From the NCBI GenBank assembly GCA_903861145.1, contig CAIOTH010000033.1, positions 1-64,000 of the forward strand: DNA of 64,000 nt. The letters run 5' to 3'. The position numbers were made by a program, and so were the translations under genes. Each line of letters opens with the position of its first letter. The first letter of the stretch is position 1. Under the pieces are notes generated by a model. The model made no database searches, was not told the origin of the DNA, and saw nothing but the letters and a program-made list of their open reading frames with translations. The stretch is from an uncultured Bacteroidota bacterium. Its GTDB lineage: Bacteria > Bacteroidota > Bacteroidia > Chitinophagales > LD1. This document shows, one piece after another, positions 1 through 10,373 of the stretch.

Positions 1-534
1 AATATTGTTCTCCATAGCAATAGCCAGCCCTTTTTTAACCAATTCGGGGTTATAGGCATGGTTCATGTTCGGAAACCTCGGGCCTAATTCATTTTCATTT
101 TTGCCGCGTAGCGGATGCTCGGGCTGAAGATAAATGTGGTCAGTAATAATCATTAAATCACCTACTTCAAAATCCGCATTCATCCCCCCCGATGCATTAC
201 TTACCAGCAAGGTTTTAACGCCCAAATACTTCATTACCCTCACCGGGAATGTAACTTCCTTCATCGAGTAACCTTCGTAGTAATGAAAGCGGCCGCTAAG
301 CGCCACTATATGTTTGCCACCTAGTTCCCCAAAAATCAAACTCCCTTTATGTCCCAATACGGTCGATACCGGAAAGTTGGGTATTTCGTGGTAAGGTAAT
401 TCAACTTCAATTTTAATGTCTTTGGTCAGGTTGCCTAAACCCGAACCCAGTATAATGCCATGCTTATATTGCTTGTTGATTTTTTGCTTCAAAAAATCAC
501 TGGTCTCCTTTATCTTCTCCAATAAGTTTTCCAT
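1..534 (-). CDS. purine nucleoside phosphorylase, C-terminus truncated by window edge
   Basis: Reverse strand from ATG at 534 reads MENLLEKIKETSDFLKQKINKQYKHGIILGSGLGNLTKDI...VLGHKGSLIFGELGGKHIVALSGRFHYYEGYSMKEVTFPVRVMKYLGVKTLLVSNASGGMN; GSGLG and SGRxHxYEGY are PNP signatures. Open at the window edge, so not in the ORF track. Confidence 0.93.
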   Translation of the reverse strand, partial: MENLLEKIKETSDFLKQKINKQYKHGIILGSGLGNLTKDIKIEVELPYHEIPNFPVSTVLGHKGSLIFGELGGKHIVALSGRFHYYEGYSMKEVTFPVRVMKYLGVKTLLVSNASGGMNADFEVGDLMIITDHIYLQPEHPLRGKNENELGPRFPNMNHAYNPELVKKGLAIAMENNI

Positions 535-539
535 AATCG

Positions 540-1622
540 TTATTGCTGTGCTCCTGTTTTTTGCTTCGTTACCTCAATGTATTGCAGTATATCTGCATTA
601 AATCTGTCGCTCCCACCCAATAAAAACCGAACAACTATCGGTTGAACAAATATTTCGATTTTATTCTGCAAAAACCAATCGCGGAACTCTTCTAAACGTG
701 CTGCATCTTTTTCGGTAGTTACTATTATTTTCTTTACATCTCCCAAATTATTGAAAGTCTCTCGTATTACTTCCAAATCGTACCGGTCAAAACGGTAATG
801 GTCGCGGTAATCGCGCACAAATACTTTTCGCGCTTTACTGCTCAAATAACTCTTCAATTCTTCAAACTTGGCTATGCCGCAAACCAGCAAAACATCGGTA
901 TCGTTTTCAATATTCAACCACTTTTGCGAATCATTAAACGAGTATAGCGGTCCATATTGTATGGTGGTGAAATAAACCTTTTGATAAGGGTATGGTTTAA
1001 TTTCATTTATGATTTTTTCACTTTCAGCCTCCGTAATATTGGCCGGGCATTTCGAAACAACAATAACATCTGCACGGTGGTAATTGCTTCTTGCCTCGCG
1101 TAGCCAGCCAACAGGCATAATGTAATCGCGGGTAAACAGGTTAGCATACTCCGTAACCAATATAGATAAGCCTGCTTTTATAGCCCGGTGTTGAAAAGCA
1201 TCGTCCAGCAAAATCACGTCTATTTCAGGATGGTCGCCTAATAATTTAGGGACAGCCAAAACCCGGTCTTCACAAACTGAAACCACAGTATCAGGAAACT
1301 TGGCTTTAAACTGACTTGGCTCATCGCCAATTTGCAATGAGGTGCTGGTGGAATCGGCAATTACAAGCCCGTGAGTCCGCCTGCCGTATCCGCGGCTTAG
1401 CGTTGCCACTTTAAAGGTGTATTGAAGTAGCGAAATCAGGTATTCTATGTGTGGGGTTTTTCCAGTTCCGCCCGCAGTAAGATTGCCCACCAAAACAACA
1501 GGAAAATCAAAACGCGCTGCCTTTAAAGTCTTGCTATCGTACAGATAATTCCGAAACGCGGTTATCAGCCCATAAATAAGGGCAAAGGGATAAAGCAGTA
1601 TTTTTGAAATGGTATTGATGAT
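540..1622 (-). CDS. lpxK: tetraacyldisaccharide 4'-kinase (lipid A 4'-kinase)
   Basis: GNLTAGGTGKTPHIEYLI, SRGYGRRT and LLDDAFQHR are LpxK motifs. The frame extends upstream of the track start (1493) as ..INTISKILLYPFALIYGLITAFRNYLYDSKTLKAARFDFPVVLVGN; 5' end uncertain because no ATG is available. Confidence 0.9.
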   Translation of the reverse strand: MINTISKILLYPFALIYGLITAFRNYLYDSKTLKAARFDFPVVLVGNLTAGGTGKTPHIEYLISLLQYTFKVATLSRGYGRRTHGLVIADSTSTSLQIGDEPSQFKAKFPDTVVSVCEDRVLAVPKLLGDHPEIDVILLDDAFQHRAIKAGLSILVTEYANLFTRDYIMPVGWLREARSNYHRADVIVVSKCPANITEAESEKIINEIKPYPYQKVYFTTIQYGPLYSFNDSQKWLNIENDTDVLLVCGIAKFEELKSYLSSKARKVFVRDYRDHYRFDRYDLEVIRETFNNLGDVKKIIVTTEKDAARLEEFRDWFLQNKIEIFVQPIVVRFLLGGSDRFNADILQYIEVTKQKTGAQQ

Positions 1623-1651
1623 AAAAGCGTTTTAATAAATGCAAATATTTG

Positions 1652-1736
1652 GCCACTAAGGCACAAAGACACTAAGAAATTCAATTTAATCTAAAGTATT
1701 AGTCAACAAAACTTAGTGCCTTAGTGTCTTTGTGGC
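1652..1736. repeat. intergenic inverted repeat with arms built from 8-bp CACWAAGR units
   Basis: GCCACTAAGGCACAAAGACACTAAG (1652-1676) and CTTAGTGCCTTAGTGTCTTTGTGGC (1712-1736); related copies at 17244-17340, 18062-18096 and 57238-57262. Confidence 0.8.
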
Positions 1737-1764
1737 TATAATTGTAATTAGTCAACTCAAAAAT

Positions 1765-2859
1765 ATGAAGATAAAAGACATCACCGATTTTCTTGAAACT
1801 ATTGCCCCCCTCGAATACCAGGAAAGCTATGATAACTGCGGCCTGATAGTGGGAGATAAGAACAGCACAGTAAAGAAAGCGCTTATAACACTTGATTGTA
1901 CCGAGGAAGTAATTGATGAAGCCATTGCTGAAAAATGCCAGCTGGTTATTGCCCATCACCCCATTGTTTTTGGCGGACTTAAAAAGCTAAACGGCAAAAA
2001 CTACGTTGAGCGCACGGTTATAAAAGCCATAAAAAACAACATTGCCATTTATGCTATACACACCAATTTCGATAATGTATTGGACGGTGTAAACGCTAAA
2101 ATTTGCGAGCGCTTAGGCCTGGTAGATTGCGAAATTCTATCACCTAAAAAGCAGTTGCTAAAAAAACTCTACACCTTTATTCCACTTGATAGCTACGCCA
2201 GTGTGGCACAAGCTGTTTTTGAAGCTGGCGCAGGTAACATAGGTAACTACAGTGAAACAAGCTTCAGCGCGCCGGGCATGGGCACTTTTAAAGGCAACGC
2301 AAACTCAAACCCGACTATTGGCAAAAAGGGGATGTTGGAGCGGGTGGAGGAAGTAAAGTTCGAGACCATCTTCCCTGCTATTATTGAAAGAAAGGTTGTT
2401 GAGGCCTTATTGAAGGCGCATCCTTATGAAGAGGTAGCTTATGATATTGTTTCGCTGGATAACTACTACCAGAAAGTAGGTAGCGGCATGGTGGGCAACC
2501 TTAAAAAGCCTTTGGATGAACTTACCTTCCTCAAAAGCGCTAAAAAACAGCTAAAAACCGACGGTATCCGCTATACTAACTTGCGCCAAAAAGAGGTGAA
2601 AAGGGTGGCGGTTTGCGGGGGAGCAGGCCGCTTTTTGTTAAATAATGCTATAGCCGTCAACGCCGACGTTTTTGTTACTGCGGACTTTAAATACCACGAT
2701 TTTTTTGACGCAGAGGGTAAAATAGTGGTAGCCGATGTGGGACACTTTGAAAGTGAACAGTTTACGAAAGACCTGCTAATAGAAAGAATTTCGGAAAAAT
2801 TCCCTACATTTGCAGCCCTAACGTCAAAAATAAACACGAACCCAATCAAATATTTATAA
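1765..2859 (+). CDS. Nif3-like dinuclear metal center hexameric protein
   Basis: MKIKDITDFLETIAPLEYQESYDNCGLIVGD..., LVIAHHPIVFGGLKKL, YAIHTNFD and HFESEQF are typical of the NIF3/YbgI family. ATG at 1765 chosen over the upstream non-ATG start in the track. Confidence 0.92.
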   Translation: MKIKDITDFLETIAPLEYQESYDNCGLIVGDKNSTVKKALITLDCTEEVIDEAIAEKCQLVIAHHPIVFGGLKKLNGKNYVERTVIKAIKNNIAIYAIHTNFDNVLDGVNAKICERLGLVDCEILSPKKQLLKKLYTFIPLDSYASVAQAVFEAGAGNIGNYSETSFSAPGMGTFKGNANSNPTIGKKGMLERVEEVKFETIFPAIIERKVVEALLKAHPYEEVAYDIVSLDNYYQKVGSGMVGNLKKPLDELTFLKSAKKQLKTDGIRYTNLRQKEVKRVAVCGGAGRFLLNNAIAVNADVFVTADFKYHDFFDAEGKIVVADVGHFESEQFTKDLLIERISEKFPTFAALTSKINTNPIKYL

Positions 2860-2861
2860 CA

Positions 2862-3611
2862 ATGGCAGCAACCAAGGAACTTTCTATTGATGAAAAATTG
2901 CAGCAACTCTGGGAACTACAACAAATAGATTCTAAGATTGACAAAATACAAATTCTTAAAGGCGAGTTGCCTATTGAAGTGAAAGAACTGGAGGATGAAA
3001 TCGAAGGATTACACACCCGCCTAAAAAACTCTCAGGACGAAGCTGGTGAAATGGAAGAGGAAATCAAAAACCGCAAAAACGCTAAGGCGCTTGCAAAGGA
3101 ATTGATTACCCGCTACGAAAAGCAACAAGACAACGTAAAGAACAATCGTGAATACGATGCGCTTTCAAAAGAAATCGAATTGCAGAAATTAGAGATTCAG
3201 TTATGCGATAAGAAGATTGCCGATTCAACTGCAAAGATTGATTCAAAGCAACTAGTGCTTGATGAAACTGAAAAGACGATTAAAGAGCGCGAAAAGAACC
3301 TGAAGAATAAGAAGAAGGAACTTGAGAAGATTATTGAAGAAACTGAGAAGGAAGAAAAAGAACTTCAAAAGGAATCAGACAAGCAATCTAAAAAAGTTGA
3401 AGAGAGATTATTGAAGGCATACGTTCGTATTCGCGGTGCATACAAAAACGGTTTGGCCGTTGTTGCAGTATTACGCGATGCTTGCGGTGGTTGCTATGCA
3501 AAAATCCCGCCTCAACGTCAATTAGAAATTCGCCAGAGAAAAAGAATTATTACCTGCGAACACTGCGGTAGAATTCTGGTTGCCTGGGAAGAACCTGAAG
3601 CCAACAACTAA
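2862..3611 (+). CDS. zinc ribbon domain protein with coiled coil (DUF164/CT398-like)
   Basis: Long coiled coil followed by CGGCYAKIPPQRQLEIRQRKRIITCEHCGRIL (C4 zinc ribbon); follows the Nif3-like gene. Confidence 0.85.
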   Translation: MAATKELSIDEKLQQLWELQQIDSKIDKIQILKGELPIEVKELEDEIEGLHTRLKNSQDEAGEMEEEIKNRKNAKALAKELITRYEKQQDNVKNNREYDALSKEIELQKLEIQLCDKKIADSTAKIDSKQLVLDETEKTIKEREKNLKNKKKELEKIIEETEKEEKELQKESDKQSKKVEERLLKAYVRIRGAYKNGLAVVAVLRDACGGCYAKIPPQRQLEIRQRKRIITCEHCGRILVAWEEPEANN

Positions 3612-3616
3612 TACCG

Positions 3617-3651
3617 ATAAAAACCCTTTCCTTACCGAGAGGGTTTTTTAT
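3617..3651 (+). terminator. rho-independent terminator
   Basis: AAAAACCCT (3619-3627) / AGGGTTTTT (3640-3648) with T run. Confidence 0.75.
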
Positions 3652-3794
3652 TTCAGGTAACTAAAGGAAACACTGGCTATCATAACTACACTTTTCAATT
3701 ATAGTCATACCAAAACCGGCTTTGGTTTTCCCTTTAGGGGACGGAAAGGGTCCGGCTGTTTTTTATTTCCATCCTCTCCGTTTATCTTTCGCTC

Positions 3795-5273
3795 GTGTTA
3801 AAGCAAATCATTTGGACTCTTCTCTTCCTATTTACAGGCAATTGCCTGCATGCCCAAAGTTTCGACTTTAACGATAACTGCCGCAAAGCTTACAAATCGC
3901 TTATAGCCCTTAAGCTTAATGAGGGCAACGCTTTATTAAAAGAAGAAGAGAAACTGCACCCCGATAATCTCATAGCCACTTATCTCGAGAACTACTACGA
4001 CTTTCTAACCGTCTACACCAGCGATGAGCGGAAACTTTATACCGGGTTAAAAAAGAATGAAGACCTGCGCCTTGTTTTATTGACAGAAGGCGATCAACGC
4101 ACTCCCTACTACCTGTTTTCATTAGCCGAAGTAAATCTGCAGTGGGCAGCGCTTGATATTAAGTTTGGCGAATACTTCAACGCCGTGTTCGAAATACGCC
4201 GCGCCTTTAAGTTGCTTGAAGAGAACGAAAAGAAGTTCCCGGATTTTAAGGCTAACAAAAAATCGTTGGGCGTGCTTTATGCTTTGCTGGGCAGCGTGCC
4301 CGATAAATATAAATGGGGCGTTACCCTGTTGGGCATGGATGGCAATGTAGAAATGGGCATGGCTTATTTACATGATTTGATTGACACCGGTAAAACCACC
4401 GGTTTTATTTACCAGGACGAAACCATCATTTACTACGCCTTTCTGCTGCTTAACCTGCAAAATAAAAGCGAACAGGCCTGGCAGGTGTTGCAGGCCAACG
4501 GCTTTCCGAAAAGCGATAACCTGATGAGCACCTACACCTGCGCGCACTTAGGCGTATATGGCAAGCACAATACAGAGGCCATCAAACTATTGGATGAGCG
4601 CCCCACTTCTGATTCGTTTGCAAAATTTCCTTTCCTCGATTTTCTCACCGGCGTGGCTAAACTTAGCGAGTTGGAACCCGATGCCGATACCTACTTTAAA
4701 CGGTTCCTGGTAACCTACAAAGGCGAAAACCACATCAAATCTTCCTACCAAAAAATAGCATGGTGCTATTTATTGAAGGGCGATACCGTTAATTACCTGC
4801 ACTTTATTGCCAACGCCAACAAGCTGGGCGCTAACACGCTTGATGCCGATAAGCAAGCAAAAAAAGAAGCAGAAGAACACCGTATACCCAATCCTCAACT
4901 ACTTCGCGCGCGTTTGTTGTTTGATGGTGGAGACTACCCCAAGGCCATCGCCCAAATGAACAACACCAATGAAAACGCCTTTAAAAGCACCGACGATAAA
5001 ACTGAATATCTATACCGTCTGGGTCGTATTTACGACGAAACTCATCTACCCGACTCGGCTTTGGTTTATTATGGCCGCGCTATTGACAAAGGCAAAAATA
5101 TACCCCGCTATTTTGCCGCCAACTCAGCCCTTTTATCGGCGCAGATATATGAGGCAAAAGGCGATAAGGAGAAGGCTAAATATTATTACAACCTCTGCCT
5201 GTCGTACCCCAACCACGAATACAAAAACGGCCTCGACCAGAAAGCTAAAGCAGCCTTGAATAGAATGCAATAG
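3795..5273 (+). CDS. TPR-repeat-like secreted protein, unknown function
   Basis: Signal-peptide-like N-terminus (LKQIIWTLLFLFTGNCLHAQ) and TPR-like segments (YLYRLGRIYDETHLPDSALVYYGRAIDKG). GTG start. Confidence 0.7.
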   Translation: MLKQIIWTLLFLFTGNCLHAQSFDFNDNCRKAYKSLIALKLNEGNALLKEEEKLHPDNLIATYLENYYDFLTVYTSDERKLYTGLKKNEDLRLVLLTEGDQRTPYYLFSLAEVNLQWAALDIKFGEYFNAVFEIRRAFKLLEENEKKFPDFKANKKSLGVLYALLGSVPDKYKWGVTLLGMDGNVEMGMAYLHDLIDTGKTTGFIYQDETIIYYAFLLLNLQNKSEQAWQVLQANGFPKSDNLMSTYTCAHLGVYGKHNTEAIKLLDERPTSDSFAKFPFLDFLTGVAKLSELEPDADTYFKRFLVTYKGENHIKSSYQKIAWCYLLKGDTVNYLHFIANANKLGANTLDADKQAKKEAEEHRIPNPQLLRARLLFDGGDYPKAIAQMNNTNENAFKSTDDKTEYLYRLGRIYDETHLPDSALVYYGRAIDKGKNIPRYFAANSALLSAQIYEAKGDKEKAKYYYNLCLSYPNHEYKNGLDQKAKAALNRMQ

Positions 5274-5349
5274 TGCGCAAAGGTGTTAATGTGTTAATGG
5301 GCGCATGTTGAAAATGTATTTAAGTTTGTATGTAACGTGAATACCTAAC

Positions 5350-6396
5350 ATGAGTGCGCCTGTCCATACCAATGCTTCCCTTAAGCCCTTCAACACCTTT
5401 GGTATTGATGCTATCGCTAAGTACTTTACCGAAATAAAATCGGTAGACGATTACCGGCGCCTTTTAGGTGATAAAAAACTATCGTCGGAAAAGAAGTTGA
5501 TACTTGGCGGTGGCAGCAACATTTTACTCACTCAAAATTACGATGGCCTTGTTATTCATAACTGCATACCAGGTATTGAAGTTGTTAGCGAAACCGAAAA
5601 CTTTGTAATCGTAAAAGCAAACGCCGGTGTAGTTTGGCATCATTTGGTGCTTTGGGCTATTGAACGCAATTACGGCGGTATCGAAAACCTCTCCCTCATT
5701 CCTGGTTTTGTTGGTGCTGCGCCTATGCAAAATATTGGTGCGTATGGCGTTGAAATAAAAGATGTATTTCAGGAACTAGAGGCCATTAACGTGCACACCG
5801 GTGAACTTCAAATCTTCAACCTAACCGATTGCGAATTTGGTTATCGCGAAAGTGTTTTCAAATCAAAATATAAAGGGCAATTTCTTATTGCCTCGGTTAC
5901 ATTCCGCTTTGCAAAACTCAACAGTCCCGCTGCACTTTCAAACTATCGTTTTAAAACCGATTACGGCGATATTAAAGAAACACTCGGCCAAATGCAGGCC
6001 TTCGATTTAAGCGTCAAAGCAGTTAGCGATTCCGTTATCAAAATACGCTCTGCCAAATTACCCGACCCTCAAAAAATAGGTAACGCCGGCAGCTTCTTCA
6101 AAAACCCGGTTATAAATAAAGAACAATACGAATCACTCGTTGCCCAATACCCGGTTATGCCCAGCTATCCTCAAAATGATGGCACTATTAAAGTGCCTGC
6201 CGGGTGGTTAATTGAGCAATGCGGCTTTAAAGGCAAAATTGTTGGCAACACCGGTGCCCATGCAACACAAGCCCTGGTGCTAGTCAACTATGGCCACGCC
6301 ACCGGCCACGAAATCTGGCAGCTTGCCATCACCATCCAACAAACAGTAAAAGAGAAATTCGGTATTGATATTTCGCCCGAGGTGAATGTGGTGTAA
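5350..6396 (+). CDS. murB: UDP-N-acetylmuramate dehydrogenase
   Basis: NASLKPFNTFGIDA, LGGGSNILL, GFVGAAPMQNIGAYG, FGYRESVFK, GNAGSFFKNP. Confidence 0.96.
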   Translation: MSAPVHTNASLKPFNTFGIDAIAKYFTEIKSVDDYRRLLGDKKLSSEKKLILGGGSNILLTQNYDGLVIHNCIPGIEVVSETENFVIVKANAGVVWHHLVLWAIERNYGGIENLSLIPGFVGAAPMQNIGAYGVEIKDVFQELEAINVHTGELQIFNLTDCEFGYRESVFKSKYKGQFLIASVTFRFAKLNSPAALSNYRFKTDYGDIKETLGQMQAFDLSVKAVSDSVIKIRSAKLPDPQKIGNAGSFFKNPVINKEQYESLVAQYPVMPSYPQNDGTIKVPAGWLIEQCGFKGKIVGNTGAHATQALVLVNYGHATGHEIWQLAITIQQTVKEKFGIDISPEVNVV

Positions 6397-6400
6397 GGTT

Positions 6401-6673
6401 TTACTCCGAATAAGATTCCATGATAGCATTTATTTCATCCATCACTACATCTTCGGCCATTTTGTAATTTTTAAGGATGGTCTTTACCGTGTTAGGGTGC
6501 GTGGCCATCAAAAACTTTTCATCGGGTATTTGCTTTTCTAAATTGTCGATATGCAAAACTGCCAGGTTAAGCAACTCTTCCCTCTTCGCATCAGGTTCCG
6601 ACGCTGAAAATAAATGCCTTTTTTGTTCAACTGCCTTGCGCAATTTGAATATGATGGTTTTAAACTGCTTCAT
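6401..6673 (-). CDS. small hypothetical protein
   Basis: Intact 90-aa ORF with protein-like helical composition; converges on murB. Confidence 0.55.
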   Translation of the reverse strand: MKQFKTIIFKLRKAVEQKRHLFSASEPDAKREELLNLAVLHIDNLEKQIPDEKFLMATHPNTVKTILKNYKMAEDVVMDEINAIMESYSE

Positions 6674-6804
6674 GTTTATCTTTTAAATGCAACGCAAGGT
6701 AATCTTTGGAAACCAGACCATAGCGATTTATTGGCCCTTGCAACGCCACTGGCGGTAGAAGGAGATGGGTGAAGATGTAAATGCTATGCGTTAAACGAAT
6801 TGCT

Positions 6805-9188
6805 CTACTTGATTTTAATAAACCAATTGTGATAGGTCCGATTGTCAGAAGTGGCATTAAGTAAATATGCGCCAGGGCTAAGTTCTGAAATATTCATCGC
6901 TACACGATGGCCCGGCGGCAAAATTTGATGTAGTACTTGCATTCCTGCTAAGTCCAAAACCTCAATTTCGTTCATAATGTGTTCTCCGCTTTCAATAAAT
7001 AATTCATCCGTAGCAGGATCGGGAAATACTTTTAACACTCCTACACTACTTTCAAATACACTAAGCGTAAAAGAAGCAACAATAGTATCAGTAAAGCTGC
7101 AGCCCTTGGTATCCGTAACTATTAAGTCATCGTAAGCAACTGTTTGATAAAAATGTGTTGCCGAGTCGCTGGTATTACTAAACATGCCGTCACCCCACAA
7201 AATATGATAGGGCCCTATTCCTCCGCTAATTACAATACCAGTTTCATGATAATTGGATGCTGCGTAATTCACTATTATCTCAACCCGTATTTCGCTATAT
7301 TGGTCTACCATAATATTTGAAAAGGCCGACGAGCAATTATTAGCGTCAGAAACCGTAACCGTATAATCACCTGCCGCAACATTTGTTGGGCATGCTCCCG
7401 TCAGTGCGGGGTCGTTCCAGAGATATCGAAATGGTGGCGCGCCACCTGTAATTGTAACGCAGCCTGATGCGGTAGAATCTCCATAGCAACCGTTTGAGAA
7501 ACTATACCCGGCTATTGATGGATTAGTTGGGGCATAAAGAATAACCACATCGGTTAAAGTACGTGGTAATAACCTGCCTGTAGCGAATTATATTTTATGG
7601 TATCGCCACTTAAAGTGTTGCCACTAAACAAAATAAGGCTCGATGAATTTGATATCGTGTAATGAATGGTTCCTTGTCCATGAACTACCGCTTGCATAGT
7701 TCCATTTGCTAAACCGCAGGCGTTGTTTTTTACACTGATATCGGCCGTAAAATTGATGGTATCAGTTACCCCAATTCTAAAGACATAATCAATATTGGCA
7801 CAAGATGAATCGCTTAAAAGTAAATGATAAAATCCGGGATAAAGATTTCCAATAGTACCCGACCAGTTGCCAGGAGTATTATTTCCAAATTCAACAACCT
7901 GATAATTAGAATCAGTGATTTCATAATTGATAAGTGCATCATTACTGGAATATGAAAGGAAAATACTTCCATTTGCCACCGAAACGCAGCTTGCATTGTT
8001 TGTTGAAAAGTTCGCTATTATAGAACGTGGCCTCACATTTACCATCACCGAGTCTTTTGCAAAGCAGCCGTTACCCCCGGTTACCTTCAAATAATAGGTA
8101 GTTGATGAATCCGGACTTGCACTGGTTTGAGCTTGTGTGCCCGAAAAAACGCTATCGCGCCCTGTGTCCGGAAACCATTGATAAGTAATAGGCAGGGCAA
8201 CAGTACTGCAATAGCCCAGCCTAAGGTTGGGTCTCAAATTCGAAATAATAGGGCTGGTGTTTGTGTCGCATTGATTATATCTGCCGGCCGAATATATATA
8301 GCTGTTATTAGCAGTAAGTGTGCAGCTTGCTTTATTGTTCTGGTTGCCAAAGGTGCCTGGATCATAATAGCATACTTCTACCACAATATTCGAAGTGCCA
8401 TCCCAATAAAAAGGAGAATTGAGGCCAAAGGAATTCCATCCAGACGTGGGTTGAATAACGGAAGGGTTAAGCACCTGAACTAATTGATTATTCCATTCCC
8501 TTAAACTATCTAATTGGGTGCAACCCATCTTTATGGTAAAGTTCAGCAAATAGGCATTGCTATTAAATAATCCAATATCAAAGGCCACACCTTCAATTGT
8601 TTTCGACCCCCCTAATGCCTGTTGTAACTCACTTGCTGTGTAAAGCATTTGGTTTCTGCAACTTTCGTTATAATTTCCGAATAACGATGGATATACTAAA
8701 CCTGTGCCCGGCTGCGAGATACTTCCGCTGCCTATAGTAGGTGATGTGGTCGTACCATTACAAGGCACCGTTATCCCGCAACTATTCGTCCCACCGCTTA
8801 CCGATGAGTACAACTGAATTCGTTGCCCGCTACAAATTATACTGTCACTTGCACTTACCGATATTATGGGTGTAGGGTTTACATAAACATGTATGGTGCT
8901 GCTTACGGTATCGTTAGCGTTGTCAATTACCCGTAAAATGTAATCGGAGCTATTACTTGTTATCAATTCGGGGTTTGGGCAAGTATCGCAATTAAGCCCA
9001 ATAGCGGGTGTCCACAAATATGAATACGGTACCGCACCACCGCTTACCACGGGTACACCGCCTAAAATGATTTTACTACCACTGCAAACTGTGGTATCAC
9101 GTCCTGCATTAACTGCCAATTGTGCTTGTAATCCTAAAGTTACCAGTACATAAGCAATGGATAATAAAGAGCGTGTGAGTGTAATCAT
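6805..9188 (-). pseudogene. T9SS-targeted SprB-repeat surface protein, split by a frameshift near 7555
   Basis: ORFs 7554..9188 (signal peptide, PKD-like repeats) and 6805..7548 (SprB-like repeat plus type A T9SS sorting domain VLKVFPDPATDELFIESGE...) join as ..GYYHV[T]LTDVVIL.. if one base is restored. Confidence 0.75.
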
Positions 9189-9303
9189 ATAAACCTTAGT
9201 GAATTTATATAATTTATTCGATACAGAACACTAATTAACACGGCGCAACCATTAAACCGAATGGTGTCTATCATCTCGCCTCTAACCTCTAACATCTATT
9301 CAA

Positions 9304-10206
9304 TCAATGCCTCTTAAAAAACTCCCAAATCTCCTCGCTGGCATTTAACTCGTGGGTGGTTTTGCCTATTAAAATTGGTGGTAAATACTGCTCCCCACCC
9401 GGCCAGGTATGCCCGCCGCCGCCTATTAAATAGCTAATCACTTCGGTATTGCTTTTGCCACCGGTGTAAACCGTTTTTGTAACGTTAGTGCCATCGTGGT
9501 TTAATTGGGGCATCACTGTAATCGTCGGTTTCATATTACAACCATCGCGGGTTGCCCATTTTTCGGCAAGTGCGCGTTGACTTAGCAGTACGCTATGTGG
9601 CAGGCGCTGCACAATACCACCGTTAAGCGGCACCAGCTTATCTTTATCACCGGCAAAAAGCATAACCGGTACAGGTTTGCTTGTTTGGCAATTGGCATCA
9701 ACTGCTGAGTCAACCGTAGACGCAACTGCAGCAACCGCCGCAATTTTATTAGGCAACTCACAAGCCAGGCGCATGGTCATAAAGCCGCCGTTGCTCATGC
9801 CCGCCACGTAAACTTTGTTTTTATCAATGCTGTATTCATTCAGCATAAAATCAATCAGCTTGCTAATAAATCCAACATCGCTAACCAATTCGTTTCGCCC
9901 GCGGCCATCGTTCCATTGGTGGTCAATGCCCTCGGGATAAACCACCACAAACTTTTCGCGTTCGGCTATGGCAATAAAGCTGCTCAGCTTTTCCATGCCC
10001 TGCGCATCGCCACCGGCACCGTGCAATAGCAGTACCATAGGCATTTGCTTTAATTTATCCCAACCGGTAGGCCTGTAAAACTCATAAGTGCGCACATACT
10101 CCCCAATCTCAATACTTTGCCGCAATGCTTTGCCCGGTTCGCCGGCCGCAAACAAGCCATTAACTAACAGGCACAATAAAAAATAAATAACCAATAACTT
10201 TTTCAT
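9304..10206 (-). CDS. secreted alpha/beta hydrolase, PHB depolymerase / feruloyl esterase-like (LpqC/CE1-type)
   Basis: Signal peptide; MVLLLHGAGGDAQGM, VVYPEGIDHQWNDGRG, VYVAGMSNGGFMTMRLACELP (GxSxG), GGGHTWPGG. Confidence 0.88.
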   Translation of the reverse strand: MKKLLVIYFLLCLLVNGLFAAGEPGKALRQSIEIGEYVRTYEFYRPTGWDKLKQMPMVLLLHGAGGDAQGMEKLSSFIAIAEREKFVVVYPEGIDHQWNDGRGRNELVSDVGFISKLIDFMLNEYSIDKNKVYVAGMSNGGFMTMRLACELPNKIAAVAAVASTVDSAVDANCQTSKPVPVMLFAGDKDKLVPLNGGIVQRLPHSVLLSQRALAEKWATRDGCNMKPTITVMPQLNHDGTNVTKTVYTGGKSNTEVISYLIGGGGHTWPGGEQYLPPILIGKTTHELNASEEIWEFFKRH

Positions 10207-10307
10207 ATTGAGGGTGAATAAATCCGCTTTTCACAAAGTTCGTAAAGCCCTGCAAACTATTTTACTTTTCTCTGCGGTTCTTTGCGCCAACTTGTATTAA
10301 GTCACAT

Positions 10308-10341
10308 AAAAACAAAAGCCACACCGAAATTCAGCGTGGCT
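10308..10341 (-). terminator. rho-independent terminator for the C10 peptidase gene
   Basis: Reverse strand AGCCAC..GTGGCT followed by TTTGTTTTT. Confidence 0.7.
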
Positions 10342-10373
10342 CTTGCGTATAATATTCAGGTTTTAATATTTGC

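Noticed and set aside
4153-4350. Overlapping ORFs 4153..4350 and 4969..5259 within the TPR gene
   Set aside because: Out-of-frame with the intact 492-aa ORF and no recognisable features.
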